Counted from the stretch's first letter, positions 40,655 to 50,279 are shown. The stretch is 64,000 bases of DNA from Sulfurimonas sp. endosymbiont of Alviniconcha boucheti (GCA_021766785.1 JAICBP010000081.1:1-64000); one strand, 5' to 3'. Notes: generated by a model from the letters alone, not told the origin. Numbers and translations: made by a program.

Positions 40655-41515
40655 ATGAGTAGCAAATACAAAAACTACTTAGGTCTTGGTATTGCAGGAA
40701 ACTTTGCTCTTCACTTAGCACAAGCTGGTGAACTTGAAGATTTCAAAGATGTTATCACAGCTGATGAGGCTGCACCAAAAGGAATATTTCCTTTTTATCT
40801 TCCCTTCTACACGCCAAGCACTCATACAACAACAAGAGTACCAAAAAAGATCTTAACAATCTATCCTCTCTCTTCAGATACTTTACAACTTCCAAAAGCT
40901 GATGTCAATATCCAGATAGAACCTGAAGTTGTTTTAATATGTGAGATTTGTTATACAGATGATAAAGTAGAGTCTATCACTCCAACACATTTTGCTGCCT
41001 ATAATGACTGCTCTATCCGAGTTAGTGGTGCAGAGAAGATAAGTGATAAAAAAAACTGGGGAGCTAATTCTAAAGGTATTTCCCCTACACTTATACCAAT
41101 AGACAAATTTAAAGAGAGTGGAGTAATGGATAATTACTCAATCTGTAGTTTTCTTAAACGTGATAATCTATTAACTCCTTATGGAGAAAATGTAATGCTC
41201 AATGGCTATAACTACTTCTACTCTAAACTTACAAAATGGATAAAAAATCAGATAAATACTCAAGAGAATTTTGGTCCACTTGAGCCATTAAGTGAGTACA
41301 TTGATGCATGTAATTATCCTTCAAAAATGCTTATCAGTATTGGTGCTACTCGTTATACTGAGTATGGTGAAACTACTTTTCTTAAAGAAAATGATGAAAT
41401 TTTTGTCGTAGTTTATAAGCATAAGATTTACTCATTTGAAGATGTTATAGCAACCATCAATGATAATGAGTACCTCAAAAAAGGGATGAGTATCCTTCAT
41501 CAAAAAGTAATCTAA
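40655..41515 (+). CDS. DUF5718-like protein of unknown function
   Basis: 286 residues, soluble. Opens YLGLGIAGNFALHLAQAGE with conserved-looking APKGIFPFYLPFY, IQIEPEVVLICEICY, AYNDCSIRV and NWGANSKGISP. It matches my memory of the DUF5718 family of Campylobacterota and other proteobacteria; some segments recall the fumarylacetoacetate hydrolase fold, but catalytic residues are not clear. It starts 2 bases after the ABC-F gene and shares 1 base with the next gene, so the three form one unit. Confidence 0.7.
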   Translation: MSSKYKNYLGLGIAGNFALHLAQAGELEDFKDVITADEAAPKGIFPFYLPFYTPSTHTTTRVPKKILTIYPLSSDTLQLPKADVNIQIEPEVVLICEICYTDDKVESITPTHFAAYNDCSIRVSGAEKISDKKNWGANSKGISPTLIPIDKFKESGVMDNYSICSFLKRDNLLTPYGENVMLNGYNYFYSKLTKWIKNQINTQENFGPLEPLSEYIDACNYPSKMLISIGATRYTEYGETTFLKENDEIFVVVYKHKIYSFEDVIATINDNEYLKKGMSILHQKVI

Positions 41516-41856
41516 TGAGTAGAGGTAAAAAACTTGATCTTTTTATCGGTGCAGAGATAGATGACACATGGAGAGTAGTAAGCTCTTCAAAAAAATCTAA
41601 AACCGTAGATATACTAGAACCAAAAAAACATAACCTACATTTTGCCAAAGAGAAACGCAGAGGGAAAACTGTCACACTTGTAGGAGAATTTTTCCTCTCT
41701 AAAGAAGATGCAGTATCAACACTTAAAATCCTCAAAAAGAAGCTAGGCTGTGGTGGAAGTTATAAAGAGGGCTATATGGAGTTTCAAGGTGAACTTAAAG
41801 AGAAACTTTATCCTCTCCTAACAGAGCGTGATTTCCGTTTCAAAAATAGACACTAA
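41515..41856 (+). CDS. SUI1/YciH-like translation factor
   Basis: 113 residues. The C-terminal half fits the SUI1/eIF1 family: KEKRRGKTVTLVGEFFLSKE, LKKKLGCGGSYKEGYMEFQG, LYPLLTERDFRFK. The Gly-Gly turn and the final EFQG strand are the family hallmarks. The N-terminal 45 residues are variable. It follows an ABC-F translation ATPase in the same unit, consistent with a ribosome-related role. The bacterial function of YciH is poorly defined. Confidence 0.8.
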   Translation: MSRGKKLDLFIGAEIDDTWRVVSSSKKSKTVDILEPKKHNLHFAKEKRRGKTVTLVGEFFLSKEDAVSTLKILKKKLGCGGSYKEGYMEFQGELKEKLYPLLTERDFRFKNRH

Positions 41857-41880
41857 GCAATTTATTATAAAAGAGAGAAT

Positions 41881-42312
41881 ATGGAAGCAAAAGCAATACA
41901 GACCGATAAATATTTAGATGTAAAAGAGATACAAGATCACCTTAACAATGTTGAGTACATTATAATGGCGACATCTGCTCCTGAAAAATTTACAAAATCC
42001 CCTATTCATTTTACTATCTTTTTAAATACACAAGAGAGATTTCCAAAAGATATTCAAGAAGCTATACTTGAGAAGTTTTTACTTGAAAATGAAATAAGAG
42101 GAGTTCATGAGTTAATGAGTCAACTCATGCCTGTTGGTTTTTCACAAAATCTAGGGCAAGATACTCCCATGCCTCTCCTACTTATAAAACAAGAAGATAG
42201 AAATACTATACCTCATATACCTATGTTTGTGATGGACTTTTTAGCAGACTCAGAGAACTTTTATGAGGCTAAAGTACATAAACTTACAGGGTGGACATAC
42301 TCTTATAATTAA
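41881..42312 (+). CDS. Unknown soluble protein
   Basis: 143 residues not recognised. No signal or membrane segment. KSPIHFTIFLNTQERFPKDIQEAILEKFLLEN suggests an alpha/beta fold. AGAGAGAAT precedes the ATG, 24 bases after the SUI1-like gene, so it is probably the last gene of that unit. Its end overlaps the convergent aminopeptidase gene by 4 bases. Confidence 0.65.
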   Translation: MEAKAIQTDKYLDVKEIQDHLNNVEYIIMATSAPEKFTKSPIHFTIFLNTQERFPKDIQEAILEKFLLENEIRGVHELMSQLMPVGFSQNLGQDTPMPLLLIKQEDRNTIPHIPMFVMDFLADSENFYEAKVHKLTGWTYSYN

Positions 42313-43592
42313 GAGGAGAAGGACTCTATCTCATCAACCTCTTTTACTATCTCTTGAGAGAGGTTTTTATAACTACTCTTAGTCACTAAGATATTATCTT
42401 CAATTCTTATCCCTATACCACGAAACCTTTTGGGAACACTCCTATCCTTTTTATCTATGTAGATACCAGGTTCTATAGTCATAACCATCCCAGCAGTAAA
42501 GGGAATCTCTTTACCTTTTTCATCTTTATATGGACATGGATCATGTACATCTATCCCCATCCAATGCCCTATACCATGTGGGTAATATTTCTTATGTTTT
42601 TTCTTTTTTAGCAATTTTTTTAAATCACCCTTTAAGATGCCTAGGTCTATTAAACCCTTACAGAGTAACTCTTCTGACCTCTTTTGAAGTAAAGAACGAA
42701 AAGTACCTGGTCGAACCATATTTATTATCTTTTTCTCAACATCTAAGACCATATTATACAGCTCTTTTTGTGTAGGAGTAAACTTCCCATTTACAGGTAT
42801 AGTTCTTGTAATATCGCTCGCATAGTACTCATACTCACAGCCTGCATCTATTAAGAGAAGCTCATTATTCACAAGTTCTTTATTATTTGAAATATAGTGT
42901 AGAGTATTAGCACTATTTGCACAAGCAACTATACTAGTATAAGCATCACTATAAGCACCATTTTTTTTAAATATACACTCTATTTCTGCTTGAAGCACTC
43001 TTTCAAGTTTTAACTCCTTTGCGTAACTCATAGCATAATGATGTGCTTTTTGTGTAATCACTAGTGCTTTTTGAATGAGCTTTATTTCAGAAGGAGACTT
43101 TATGAGGCGCTCTTTTTCTATAAGAGGTGCAATATTTCTATATGAAGTATATGTTTTTGTTTTTGTTCGTAAAAAAGAGGCTCTTTTCTCATCTAAACCA
43201 AAGTCATAATAGAGATGCTGATATACTTTACTTAATTCATTAAACCTATCTTCAAATTCTTGACTGATAAATACATTATCATGCCTAAATTTTTTCTGAG
43301 CACCCTTAACTCCCAACCTTTTTCCTGTCCAAAGTTCAAGTCTTTTCTCTCTTTTTTGTACAAAAAGATAGGAAGCTATATCTGTTTTACCTCGCGTAAG
43401 TAGTAAAACTGCATTATCCTCTCTAAAACCTGTCAAGTAGTAGAAGTTACTATTTTGTCTATAAAGATACTCCGTGTCATTAGACCTTATTGAAGGTAAT
43501 GCACTATATAAAACGGCAATAGAGTTCTTATGAAGAGAGTTAGCTACTCTCTCTCTCCTCTGTTTATACTCTTTTTCCTCTATCAATGACAA
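42309..43592 (-). CDS. pepP: Xaa-Pro aminopeptidase (aminopeptidase P)
   Basis: Removes N-terminal residues preceding proline. 427 residues. N-terminal creatinase-like domain (RQNSNFYYLTGFRED) and the pita-bread catalytic domain with metal ligands: LLIDAGCEYEYYASDITRT (two Asp), GIGHWMGIDVHD (His), MTIEPGIYI (Glu), GIRIEDNILV (Glu). Its start overlaps the lipoprotein gene of the mla operon by 10 bases. Confidence 0.93.
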   Translation of the reverse strand: MSLIEEKEYKQRRERVANSLHKNSIAVLYSALPSIRSNDTEYLYRQNSNFYYLTGFREDNAVLLLTRGKTDIASYLFVQKREKRLELWTGKRLGVKGAQKKFRHDNVFISQEFEDRFNELSKVYQHLYYDFGLDEKRASFLRTKTKTYTSYRNIAPLIEKERLIKSPSEIKLIQKALVITQKAHHYAMSYAKELKLERVLQAEIECIFKKNGAYSDAYTSIVACANSANTLHYISNNKELVNNELLLIDAGCEYEYYASDITRTIPVNGKFTPTQKELYNMVLDVEKKIINMVRPGTFRSLLQKRSEELLCKGLIDLGILKGDLKKLLKKKKHKKYYPHGIGHWMGIDVHDPCPYKDEKGKEIPFTAGMVMTIEPGIYIDKKDRSVPKRFRGIGIRIEDNILVTKSSYKNLSQEIVKEVDEIESFSS

Positions 43593-44176
43593 TCAGAACT
43601 TAACCAAATATTTGTCTTCTCTAGGATTATCTCTAGTGCATTATTGAGTGCTATAACACCACCCTCAGCATCTGCTGTTTCACACTTTACTCGCGTACTT
43701 ATTACAGTAGATTTGATGGACTTAGAAGTTTTCTGGTTCACTAAAGAGAATGAGAAGCTCACATCTACATAAGACTCTTTCTTGTCCTTACTATAGTACT
43801 GCATAAAACTATAAACATTTGTCTCTAAACGTAAATCACTTTTAGCATGTGAACGGTAGCCATTAACACTGTCAAAAATTCTAGCACCCCTTATAGAGCG
43901 AAGAAGTGCACGATCTATCTCCCTAGAGGGCTTATTTGCCCACTCAGATTCTGTATAACTAAACTCTTTATAATCTTGTGTCGCATATTTCATCTCTTCT
44001 AACATAACACCATGTGCAGTAAAAATTTTTCCTACACTTAAAGTTTTCCCCCTGCAGATATCTTTGTAATCAACAGTTTTAATTTTTGGATATATCTTAT
44101 ATGCTGTCATTGAATATGAGAAACACCCACTAACAATGAACATAACTACCGCTGCTATACTATATACTCTAAACAT
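43583..44176 (-). CDS. ABC-type transport auxiliary lipoprotein of the Mla system
   Basis: 197 residues with lipobox FIVSGC (Cys18). The body fits ABC-type auxiliary lipoproteins found with MCE operons (PqiC-like): RALLRSIRGARIFDSVNG, DLRLETNVYSFMQYY, VSFSFSLVNQKTSKSI. It follows mlaD by 1 base. By family it probably links the MCE ring to the outer membrane. Confidence 0.8.
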   Translation of the reverse strand: MFRVYSIAAVVMFIVSGCFSYSMTAYKIYPKIKTVDYKDICRGKTLSVGKIFTAHGVMLEEMKYATQDYKEFSYTESEWANKPSREIDRALLRSIRGARIFDSVNGYRSHAKSDLRLETNVYSFMQYYSKDKKESYVDVSFSFSLVNQKTSKSIKSTVISTRVKCETADAEGGVIALNNALEIILEKTNIWLSSDCH

Positions 44177-44177
44177 T

Positions 44178-45098
44178 CTATTTTTCTCCTGGTCCTTTTT
44201 TCTTTTTTTGTGATTTAAACAAAATATCTGATGGACTTGTTCTATATCCCTCTAGAATTTCATCCATTTTTATCATCAGATCTTGCATATCTAAAAGTGT
44301 AGCATTTATAGTAGGCATAACATGATTATTCATTTGAGCATAATCGCTTACTCCACTAGATATAGCATTTGTAATGCCTTTCATAGAGTTAGAAGTTGAT
44401 AATTCCCATGCTTTTGTATCTACCAATAACTGAGTGATATTAGGTATAACACTATTAAGTTTTGCACTAAAATTATCTATATTTTTTATTGTACTTTGAA
44501 TATGCACTAATGTTTTATCACCCAATGTTCTGTCTAACTTACTCATAATAGTTGCTAATTTTTGTAAAATAATAGCTATCTGCTCTTGATTATCTTCTCC
44601 CAAAAGCTCTTCTGTCCTTCCTAGTGTTGATGTTAAACTCGAAGAGACAGTGCGCAAGGATTTTTCAAAACCTTTTAAAAAAGAACGTTTAGTGCGAATA
44701 ACCGGATACTTCTCACCCGGTTTACTCTTGAGCACTTTTCCATCCTCTGTCCCCTTAGATAGATTAACAAAAGATAATCCTGTGATTCCTTGTGCCACCA
44801 ATTTCGCTGTAGTAGTAGCTTTAATAGGTGTTGATGCTAAAATACTCACCGTCACTTTAATAAGCTCGATATTTTTCCAATCTATTTCAATTTTTTTTAC
44901 TTTTCCGACAGCAACACCTTTATATTTTACAGGCGAATCAATGTTAAGTCCAGAGACTGAATCTCTAAAATACATAGTGTAGTACTTCATCTCTGAGTTT
45001 TCACGTGGCTGCAATATCCAATAAGTAAATCCTAGCATCAGTGTAATCCCCACTAAAACTAAAAATCCGACCAATCTATAGTTAACTCTATTATTCAT
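44178..45098 (-). CDS. mlaD: MCE-domain lipid-binding protein MlaD
   Basis: 306 residues. One N-terminal membrane helix (YRLVGFLVLVGITLMLGFTYWIL), an MCE domain (MYFRDSVSGLNIDSPVKYKGVAVGKVKKIEI), then a long helical tail. The tail is longer than in E. coli MlaD, suggesting a needle-like or membrane-contacting extension. It binds phospholipid in the periplasm between the MlaEF complex and the outer membrane. Confidence 0.92.
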   Translation of the reverse strand: MNNRVNYRLVGFLVLVGITLMLGFTYWILQPRENSEMKYYTMYFRDSVSGLNIDSPVKYKGVAVGKVKKIEIDWKNIELIKVTVSILASTPIKATTTAKLVAQGITGLSFVNLSKGTEDGKVLKSKPGEKYPVIRTKRSFLKGFEKSLRTVSSSLTSTLGRTEELLGEDNQEQIAIILQKLATIMSKLDRTLGDKTLVHIQSTIKNIDNFSAKLNSVIPNITQLLVDTKAWELSTSNSMKGITNAISSGVSDYAQMNNHVMPTINATLLDMQDLMIKMDEILEGYRTSPSDILFKSQKKKKGPGEK

Positions 45099-45114
45099 TA
45101 TCTTTTATCCTTAA

Positions 45115-45840
45115 TTATTTAAAAAAAGTTTGTACAAATTTACTTTTTGAGGATTTTACATCCTTAATAGTTCCCTCATAAGTTATCTTCTTCTCATCTA
45201 TGATAGCAACTCTGTCTATTGTATCATAAATTGACTGTAAATCATGTGAAACCATTACAATAGTCAATCCTAAGAGAGAACGTAACTTAAGTATAAGATC
45301 ATCAAACTCTCTTGCTGAGATAGGGTCTAGTCCACTCGTTGGCTCATCTAAAAAAAGCAACTTAGGATCTAGGCACAAAGCACGAGCAAGTCCTGCTTTT
45401 TTCTTCATTCCCCCACTGATTTGTGATGGGAAGAGATCAGCATCACTACTTTTTAGACCAACAAGATTTATCTTAAATTGTACGATCTCTTCTATCATTC
45501 CTGCATGTAAGTCTGTATATTCTACTAAAGGTAGTGCAATATTATCACGTATACTCAAAGAAGAGAAGAGTGCACCAAATTGAAAGAGCACACCCCATTT
45601 ACGGCGAAGTTTTTGCGCATCTGACTCTTTCATGCTATGTATATTGTATCCTAAAATGCTTATATTACCATAAGGAAAATCTTGAAGCATAACCATCTCA
45701 CGAAGAAGTGTTGTTTTACCACAGCCACTTGGACCAAGTAGCCCATAAATCTCACCTTCATTCACAGTAAGGTTAAGCCCATCATGCACCACCTTACCCC
45801 CAAAAATTGTCTTTACATCTCGTACAGTGATAATACTCAT
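45115..45840 (-). CDS. mlaF: Phospholipid ABC transporter ATPase MlaF
   Basis: 241 residues. Walker A GPSGCGKTT, signature ISGGMKKKAGLARAL, Walker B LLFLDEPTSGLDP, and H-loop VMVSHD. The GGMKKKAG signature is typical of MlaF. One base separates it from mlaE. It powers lipid movement through MlaE. Confidence 0.94.
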   Translation of the reverse strand: MSIITVRDVKTIFGGKVVHDGLNLTVNEGEIYGLLGPSGCGKTTLLREMVMLQDFPYGNISILGYNIHSMKESDAQKLRRKWGVLFQFGALFSSLSIRDNIALPLVEYTDLHAGMIEEIVQFKINLVGLKSSDADLFPSQISGGMKKKAGLARALCLDPKLLFLDEPTSGLDPISAREFDDLILKLRSLLGLTIVMVSHDLQSIYDTIDRVAIIDEKKITYEGTIKDVKSSKSKFVQTFFK

Positions 45841-45841
45841 C

Positions 45842-46966
45842 TTATATTCCTAAGTTTGTTAATGCTATAGAGAATAGTGCATCACATACTATGACTGCAA
45901 AAATTGATTCAACCACACTTTTTGTAGTGTTAAAACCTATACTTTGTGTATCATCTTTAACAACTAAGCCACGATAAATACCTATACTCGCAATCAAAAA
46001 TGCGAAAAAAGGTCCTTTTATAATTCCAATAAAAAAATGCTTTACATCCACAACTTCACGAAGTCTATCCAAAAATAATGATGGAGGGACATGCAAATTA
46101 ATATCTGAGACTATCATCCCGCCAAAAATTCCCATCATATCTGCCACAAAAATTAAAATTGGCATTGCTATCATCAATGCAATAATTCGCGGGAGTACTA
46201 AAAATGCAAAAGGATCAAAACCCATCGTTTTCATAGCATCTAACTCTTGTGTTATCTTCATAGCACCGATCTGGGCTGTAAAAGCCGATCCACTACGCCC
46301 TGCGATCACTATAGCAGTAATCAAAGGAGCAAGTTCTCGCAGAATGGAGACACCCAACATATCTACTATAAAAATATTTGCACCATATATTTTTAGCTGT
46401 ATTGCAGATTGATAAGCGACAACTAAACCGACAAGAAAACTTGTCAGTGCAACAATAGCTAGTGCTTTTATAGCTGACTCATTTATTTCATAAAATATCT
46501 CTTTAAAACGAATATGCCGAAAAGAGGAGAGATAGTACATACTTGCCATAAAGGATTTTCCAAAGAAGGCGATCAAAGAGAATATACCATCCAAGTACTT
46601 ACTTAAATATTTATCTACAATCTGCAACTCTTTTTCTACAAAAGAGATATTTGCATGAGCTCTCTCTTTTTCAGGTTTGTGTGTTTTTACTAGTTCAAGT
46701 GTTGCAAGCAGTATTTTATCTTGACATATTAACGTGCATTGAATATTTTTACTACTCATATCCTCTTCTATCTTAGCAAGAAAGATAGCAGCAGCTGTAT
46801 CTATAAAAGCTACTTTTTCTAAGTTAAGCACAAGAGTTTTTATTCCCTTGTAACTGTAAGAGAGTATCTGTTTTTCTATTTGAGCTAAAGTATAAAGGGT
46901 GATCTCTTCTAAAAATTCTAGCGAGAGAGTTGATCCCTGTTTATTAAATAGTATTGTTTTTTGCAT
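45842..46966 (-). CDS. mlaE: MlaE permease with N-terminal STAS domain
   Basis: 374 residues. Residues about 1-100 are STAS-like (VLNLEKVAFIDTAAAIFLAK), equivalent to a separate MlaB protein; the rest is the MlaE permease (VVAYQSAIQLKIYGANIFIVD, RELAPLITAIVIAGRSGSAFTAQIG and the MKITQELDAMKTMGFDP coupling region). The fused STAS explains the absence of a stand-alone mlaB. It heads the operon mlaE-mlaF-mlaD-lipoprotein-pepP. Confidence 0.93.
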   Translation of the reverse strand: MQKTILFNKQGSTLSLEFLEEITLYTLAQIEKQILSYSYKGIKTLVLNLEKVAFIDTAAAIFLAKIEEDMSSKNIQCTLICQDKILLATLELVKTHKPEKERAHANISFVEKELQIVDKYLSKYLDGIFSLIAFFGKSFMASMYYLSSFRHIRFKEIFYEINESAIKALAIVALTSFLVGLVVAYQSAIQLKIYGANIFIVDMLGVSILRELAPLITAIVIAGRSGSAFTAQIGAMKITQELDAMKTMGFDPFAFLVLPRIIALMIAMPILIFVADMMGIFGGMIVSDINLHVPPSLFLDRLREVVDVKHFFIGIIKGPFFAFLIASIGIYRGLVVKDDTQSIGFNTTKSVVESIFAVIVCDALFSIALTNLGI

Positions 46967-47066
46967 TACAGTCTGGTATCGTATAGATTGTTCATTTTTT
47001 TACACGCCATTCTCACCACCTATTTTTACAATACACATCATTTTATCGATTCCTATTGTCATTCAA

Positions 47067-47804
47067 CTATATATTTTTATTTAAGTTTTTTTCTTCTAAA
47101 ACAATTTTTTCTTGTAAGTATCTTACCATAAAAAATCTTTCATTGCAAGCAAAAGCAGCTAAATTTATATATGTAAATTTTTCAAAGACATATGATTTAT
47201 CTTGATGGAAATGTCCTTCTATAAAATAGCGACATCTATACTTCTCAAGCCCCCTAGAAAAGATATACCGCTTAAAAAGAGAAAATTCGTTACAATCTTC
47301 TTTTTTTGATAAATAATTCTCTATACTCTTTATAATTTTATTATTTATTTTTCTATCTATAAAATTGAGAAATTGTAAGATAAGAGGGTTTCTTATAATA
47401 CTACTGTAGAGTTTATACCCTACTCCCAAATCAAAATCTCCATGAGCAAATGCAACCTTCTCTCCTCTGTAGTCTGCTATCACAGGCTGTTCTTTCAGAG
47501 TAAATACTTTGGCATCTGGAAAAATTTTATGAAGATTAAAATCATGATTTCCTTCAAGATAGATCACCTCTACTATCTGGCTGATCTCTTGAATAAGAGC
47601 TATAATCTTGCTATTTTTATGAAGCGTAAAAGTAACACCACCAAAAAGTGCATCTATAACATCACCCATTAAAATAAGCTGTGAAACTTGAAGTTTTTTA
47701 GTAGCTATATCTTCTAAAAGCTGTAAAAGTTGTGGTCTAAAATGTGAGTAATGGGCATCACCTAATAAAAGAGCACCATCTTGGAGTATGAAACTAGGGG
47801 ACAT
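47067..47804 (-). CDS. LpxH-like UDP-2,3-diacylglucosamine diphosphatase / metallophosphoesterase
   Basis: 245 residues. Calcineurin-type motifs in order: LLLGDAHYSHFR (Asp, His), LMGDVIDALFGG (Asp), LEGNHDFNL (Asn, His), VAFAHGDFDLG (His), EGHFHQDKSY (His-x-His). The resemblance is to LpxH, which releases UMP to give lipid X, the substrate of LpxB. It overlaps argC by 11 bases. Assignment as LpxH is probable, not certain. Confidence 0.8.
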   Translation of the reverse strand: MSPSFILQDGALLLGDAHYSHFRPQLLQLLEDIATKKLQVSQLILMGDVIDALFGGVTFTLHKNSKIIALIQEISQIVEVIYLEGNHDFNLHKIFPDAKVFTLKEQPVIADYRGEKVAFAHGDFDLGVGYKLYSSIIRNPLILQFLNFIDRKINNKIIKSIENYLSKKEDCNEFSLFKRYIFSRGLEKYRCRYFIEGHFHQDKSYVFEKFTYINLAAFACNERFFMVRYLQEKIVLEEKNLNKNI

Positions 47805-48807
47805 AAGCTATTTCTGGAATTCCCATATTCTCTTCTAATCCCATCATTAGGTTGGCGTTTACTAATGCTTGAGAAGAAGCACCGCGCATAAGATTGTCTA
47901 TCGCACTTGAGATAAAAAGTATATTTTTCTTACGTTGGACATAAATATCACAGAAATTTGTTCCCGCAACACTTTTCATATCTACAGGTCTCTCACATAC
48001 ACGGACATATTTTTCATCTTTATAATACTCATAAAGTGTTTTTTCTGCATCAAAATCATCACTCACTTGCAGGTAAATAGAACTTACCATACCACGAGTT
48101 AGTGGTACTAAGTGAGGTACAAAAGTCACATTATCGAAGTCTATGTTAAGCTTTTGTGCTATCTCTGGTGCATGACGATGTAGCATTGGATTATAAGCAA
48201 AAAGATTTTCATTGACATGCACAAAATGTGTAACATCACTAAGCTTTTTACCTGCACCGCTCACCCCACTCTTTGCATCTATTATAACTGGAGTATTTTC
48301 TTGGCGTTTAGAGAGAAAAGGGAGTACACCTAAAATAGCAGAAGTTGGGAAGCATCCAGGATTTGCCACAAGATTAGCACTCTTTAACTCATGGCGAAAC
48401 ATCTCGGGAAGACCATAGACTGCATGCTCTAAATTTTCAATATCAGTATGAGTGACATAATACTCTTCATACACTTCTTGAGTAAGTCTATAATCTGCTG
48501 AAAGATCTACAACTTTTACACCTTTTGCAATCAAAGGCTTTACATACGCCATCGCAGTTTTATGAGGTAGTGCGAGAAAAACAAGTGCACATCTCTTCAC
48601 TATAGTATCTACATCTGCTTGAACTACTTTATGTTCACAAACGCCATGTAAAGAGGGATGTAACTTATCGATAGTAGTAGCACCTTCTGAGTTGGCAATA
48701 TAATTAAGATGAAACTTTGGATGCTTAAGCAACATTTTTACGAGTTCTAAGCCTGTATAACCTGTTGCACCTACTACTCCTACATCTATCTTAGTATTTC
48801 CCATCAT
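47794..48807 (-). CDS. argC: N-acetyl-gamma-glutamyl-phosphate reductase
   Basis: NADPH-dependent third step of arginine synthesis. 337 residues. Nucleotide-binding GVVGATGYTGLELVKML, catalytic cysteine in LVANPGCFPTSAILG, DAKSGVSGAGKK and FVPHLVPLTRGMVSSIY. The ATG follows the greA stop immediately; a second ATG follows directly. Confidence 0.96.
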   Translation of the reverse strand: MMGNTKIDVGVVGATGYTGLELVKMLLKHPKFHLNYIANSEGATTIDKLHPSLHGVCEHKVVQADVDTIVKRCALVFLALPHKTAMAYVKPLIAKGVKVVDLSADYRLTQEVYEEYYVTHTDIENLEHAVYGLPEMFRHELKSANLVANPGCFPTSAILGVLPFLSKRQENTPVIIDAKSGVSGAGKKLSDVTHFVHVNENLFAYNPMLHRHAPEIAQKLNIDFDNVTFVPHLVPLTRGMVSSIYLQVSDDFDAEKTLYEYYKDEKYVRVCERPVDMKSVAGTNFCDIYVQRKKNILFISSAIDNLMRGASSQALVNANLMMGLEENMGIPEIAYVP

Positions 48808-49305
48808 TTATTTACACTCAAAGACAATTTTTTGGTATTTTACCTCATCTATTTCAAACTCTTTTTCTCCACCAGGAAGACGAACTTTTACTTCGTCACC
48901 CTCTTCACGTCCAAGAAGTTGCTTTGCCAAAGGAGAGTGAAAAGATATAAGTCCTATATCTGGATTAGATTCACAGCCACCAACTATAGTATAGCTTACC
49001 TCCTCTTCACTATCCATATCTGTCATAAATACAGTAGAACCGAAAGATATACGAGAGTGTTCGAGTTCACTTGGATCAACTATTTGAGAGTTTCCTAGTA
49101 TCTCTTGAAGTTCTGCTAAACGGTTATCAATATTTTTTTGCATCTCTTTTGCGGCATGGTACTCTGCATTCTCTTTTAAATCACCATGTTCAAGTGCTTC
49201 TTCTATATCCTTGACACATCGAGGACGTTTTACCTCTTTTAACTCTTTTACTTCTGCTTGTAATTTTTCATAGCCATATAGTGTCATCGGTTCTACAGTT
49301 TGCAT
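48808..49305 (-). CDS. greA: Transcription elongation factor GreA
   Basis: 165 residues. N-terminal coiled-coil with EALEHGDLKENAEYHAAKE, whose acidic tip stimulates cleavage of backtracked RNA, and a C-terminal FKBP-like domain (ISFHSPLAKQLLGREEGDEVKVRLPGGEKEFEI). It is co-directional with and touches argC. Confidence 0.96.
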   Translation of the reverse strand: MQTVEPMTLYGYEKLQAEVKELKEVKRPRCVKDIEEALEHGDLKENAEYHAAKEMQKNIDNRLAELQEILGNSQIVDPSELEHSRISFGSTVFMTDMDSEEEVSYTIVGGCESNPDIGLISFHSPLAKQLLGREEGDEVKVRLPGGEKEFEIDEVKYQKIVFECK

Positions 49306-49354
49306 GATTATTCTCTCTCATTTTATTTTTCACTATTATAGCAAAATTTCTTTA

Positions 49355-49600
49355 TTACTCTACTATCTTCATCTCTGAGAGATCATATTTATATATTTTT
49401 TCTTCTGTTTGGAGGATAATTACACAGGCATTTTTTGATATTTTACATATTGGGAAATCAACTGATACAAGAAAATGTCTCTCTTGTGTTAGAGGATCAT
49501 AAACAAAGAGAGTAGCATCCTCAACAAAAAATACACGACCACCACCACAACCATCACCAATAACACCTTTACAAACTAAGGGAGAGTCAAAATCAAACAA
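49355..49600 (-). CDS. Small unknown protein
   Basis: 81 residues not recognised. GDGCGGGRVFFVEDATLFVYDPLTQERHFL suggests short beta strands. AAGGAG precedes the ATG with good spacing, and the frame sits between tcdA and greA on the same strand, which supports it being real. No motif allows a function. Confidence 0.55.
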   Translation of the reverse strand: MFDFDSPLVCKGVIGDGCGGGRVFFVEDATLFVYDPLTQERHFLVSVDFPICKISKNACVIILQTEEKIYKYDLSEMKIVE

Positions 49601-49630
49601 ATAAACTCCTTATATCTATATTTACAAACT

Positions 49631-50278
49631 TTAACAACTTTTTTTCCTTATCTTTTTCATAGCTTCAGCACACATAATAAGTCCAAATGTAGCAGTTACT
49701 CCCATAAAAGAGCCTTTCTCTTTTATATTAGCCTCTTCCGATGAAAAAACAACCTTATACTTCTTTTGAAAACCACGTTTCTTAAGCTCATATCGAATCT
49801 TTGAACCAAATTTATCTCCATAACTTTTCCAGATATCATCAACTTGTACCTTTGTTGGATCCATCCTCTTTGCCCCACCAAAAGAGCTTATCAGTTTTTT
49901 GTAACACTTCTGTGCAAGAGCAAGTTTAGCATTTCTATCATCTATAGCATCAAGTACTAAGTCATAAGGCTCAAAGTTAAAGTCCAAAATCCACTGTTCA
50001 TCTATACGCTTTTTAATAATTGATAATTCAGGATAGTGTTTTTTAAGAGCTTCTACCTTTACCTCACCCTCATGGAGTTCTGACCACATCTGACGATTTT
50101 GATTGCTATCATCATAGGTATCAAAATCAACTATAGTGATATTTTTCACACCACTTCTATAGAGACAATCCAAACAAAAAGAGCCAACACCCCCTACCCC
50201 AAGAAGTATAATTTTTGCATTTTGAAGTGTAGTAAAGTCCTCACCTACAAGTTGTTTTATACGATCATGTACTCCCAT
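49631..50278 (-). CDS. tcdA: tRNA threonylcarbamoyladenosine dehydratase-like (ThiF/E1 family)
   Basis: 215 residues. ATP-binding LLGVGGVGSFCLDCL, IVDFDTYDDSNQNRQ with the E1-type adenylation residues, and DLVLDAIDDRNAKLAL. This matches TcdA, which cyclises t6A37 in tRNA, and related small ThiF proteins. It starts 1 base after surE ends. The YrdC-like protein at 26829 could act in the same modification pathway. Confidence 0.85.
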   Translation of the reverse strand: MGVHDRIKQLVGEDFTTLQNAKIILLGVGGVGSFCLDCLYRSGVKNITIVDFDTYDDSNQNRQMWSELHEGEVKVEALKKHYPELSIIKKRIDEQWILDFNFEPYDLVLDAIDDRNAKLALAQKCYKKLISSFGGAKRMDPTKVQVDDIWKSYGDKFGSKIRYELKKRGFQKKYKVVFSSEEANIKEKGSFMGVTATFGLIMCAEAMKKIRKKSC

Positions 50279-50279
50279 G

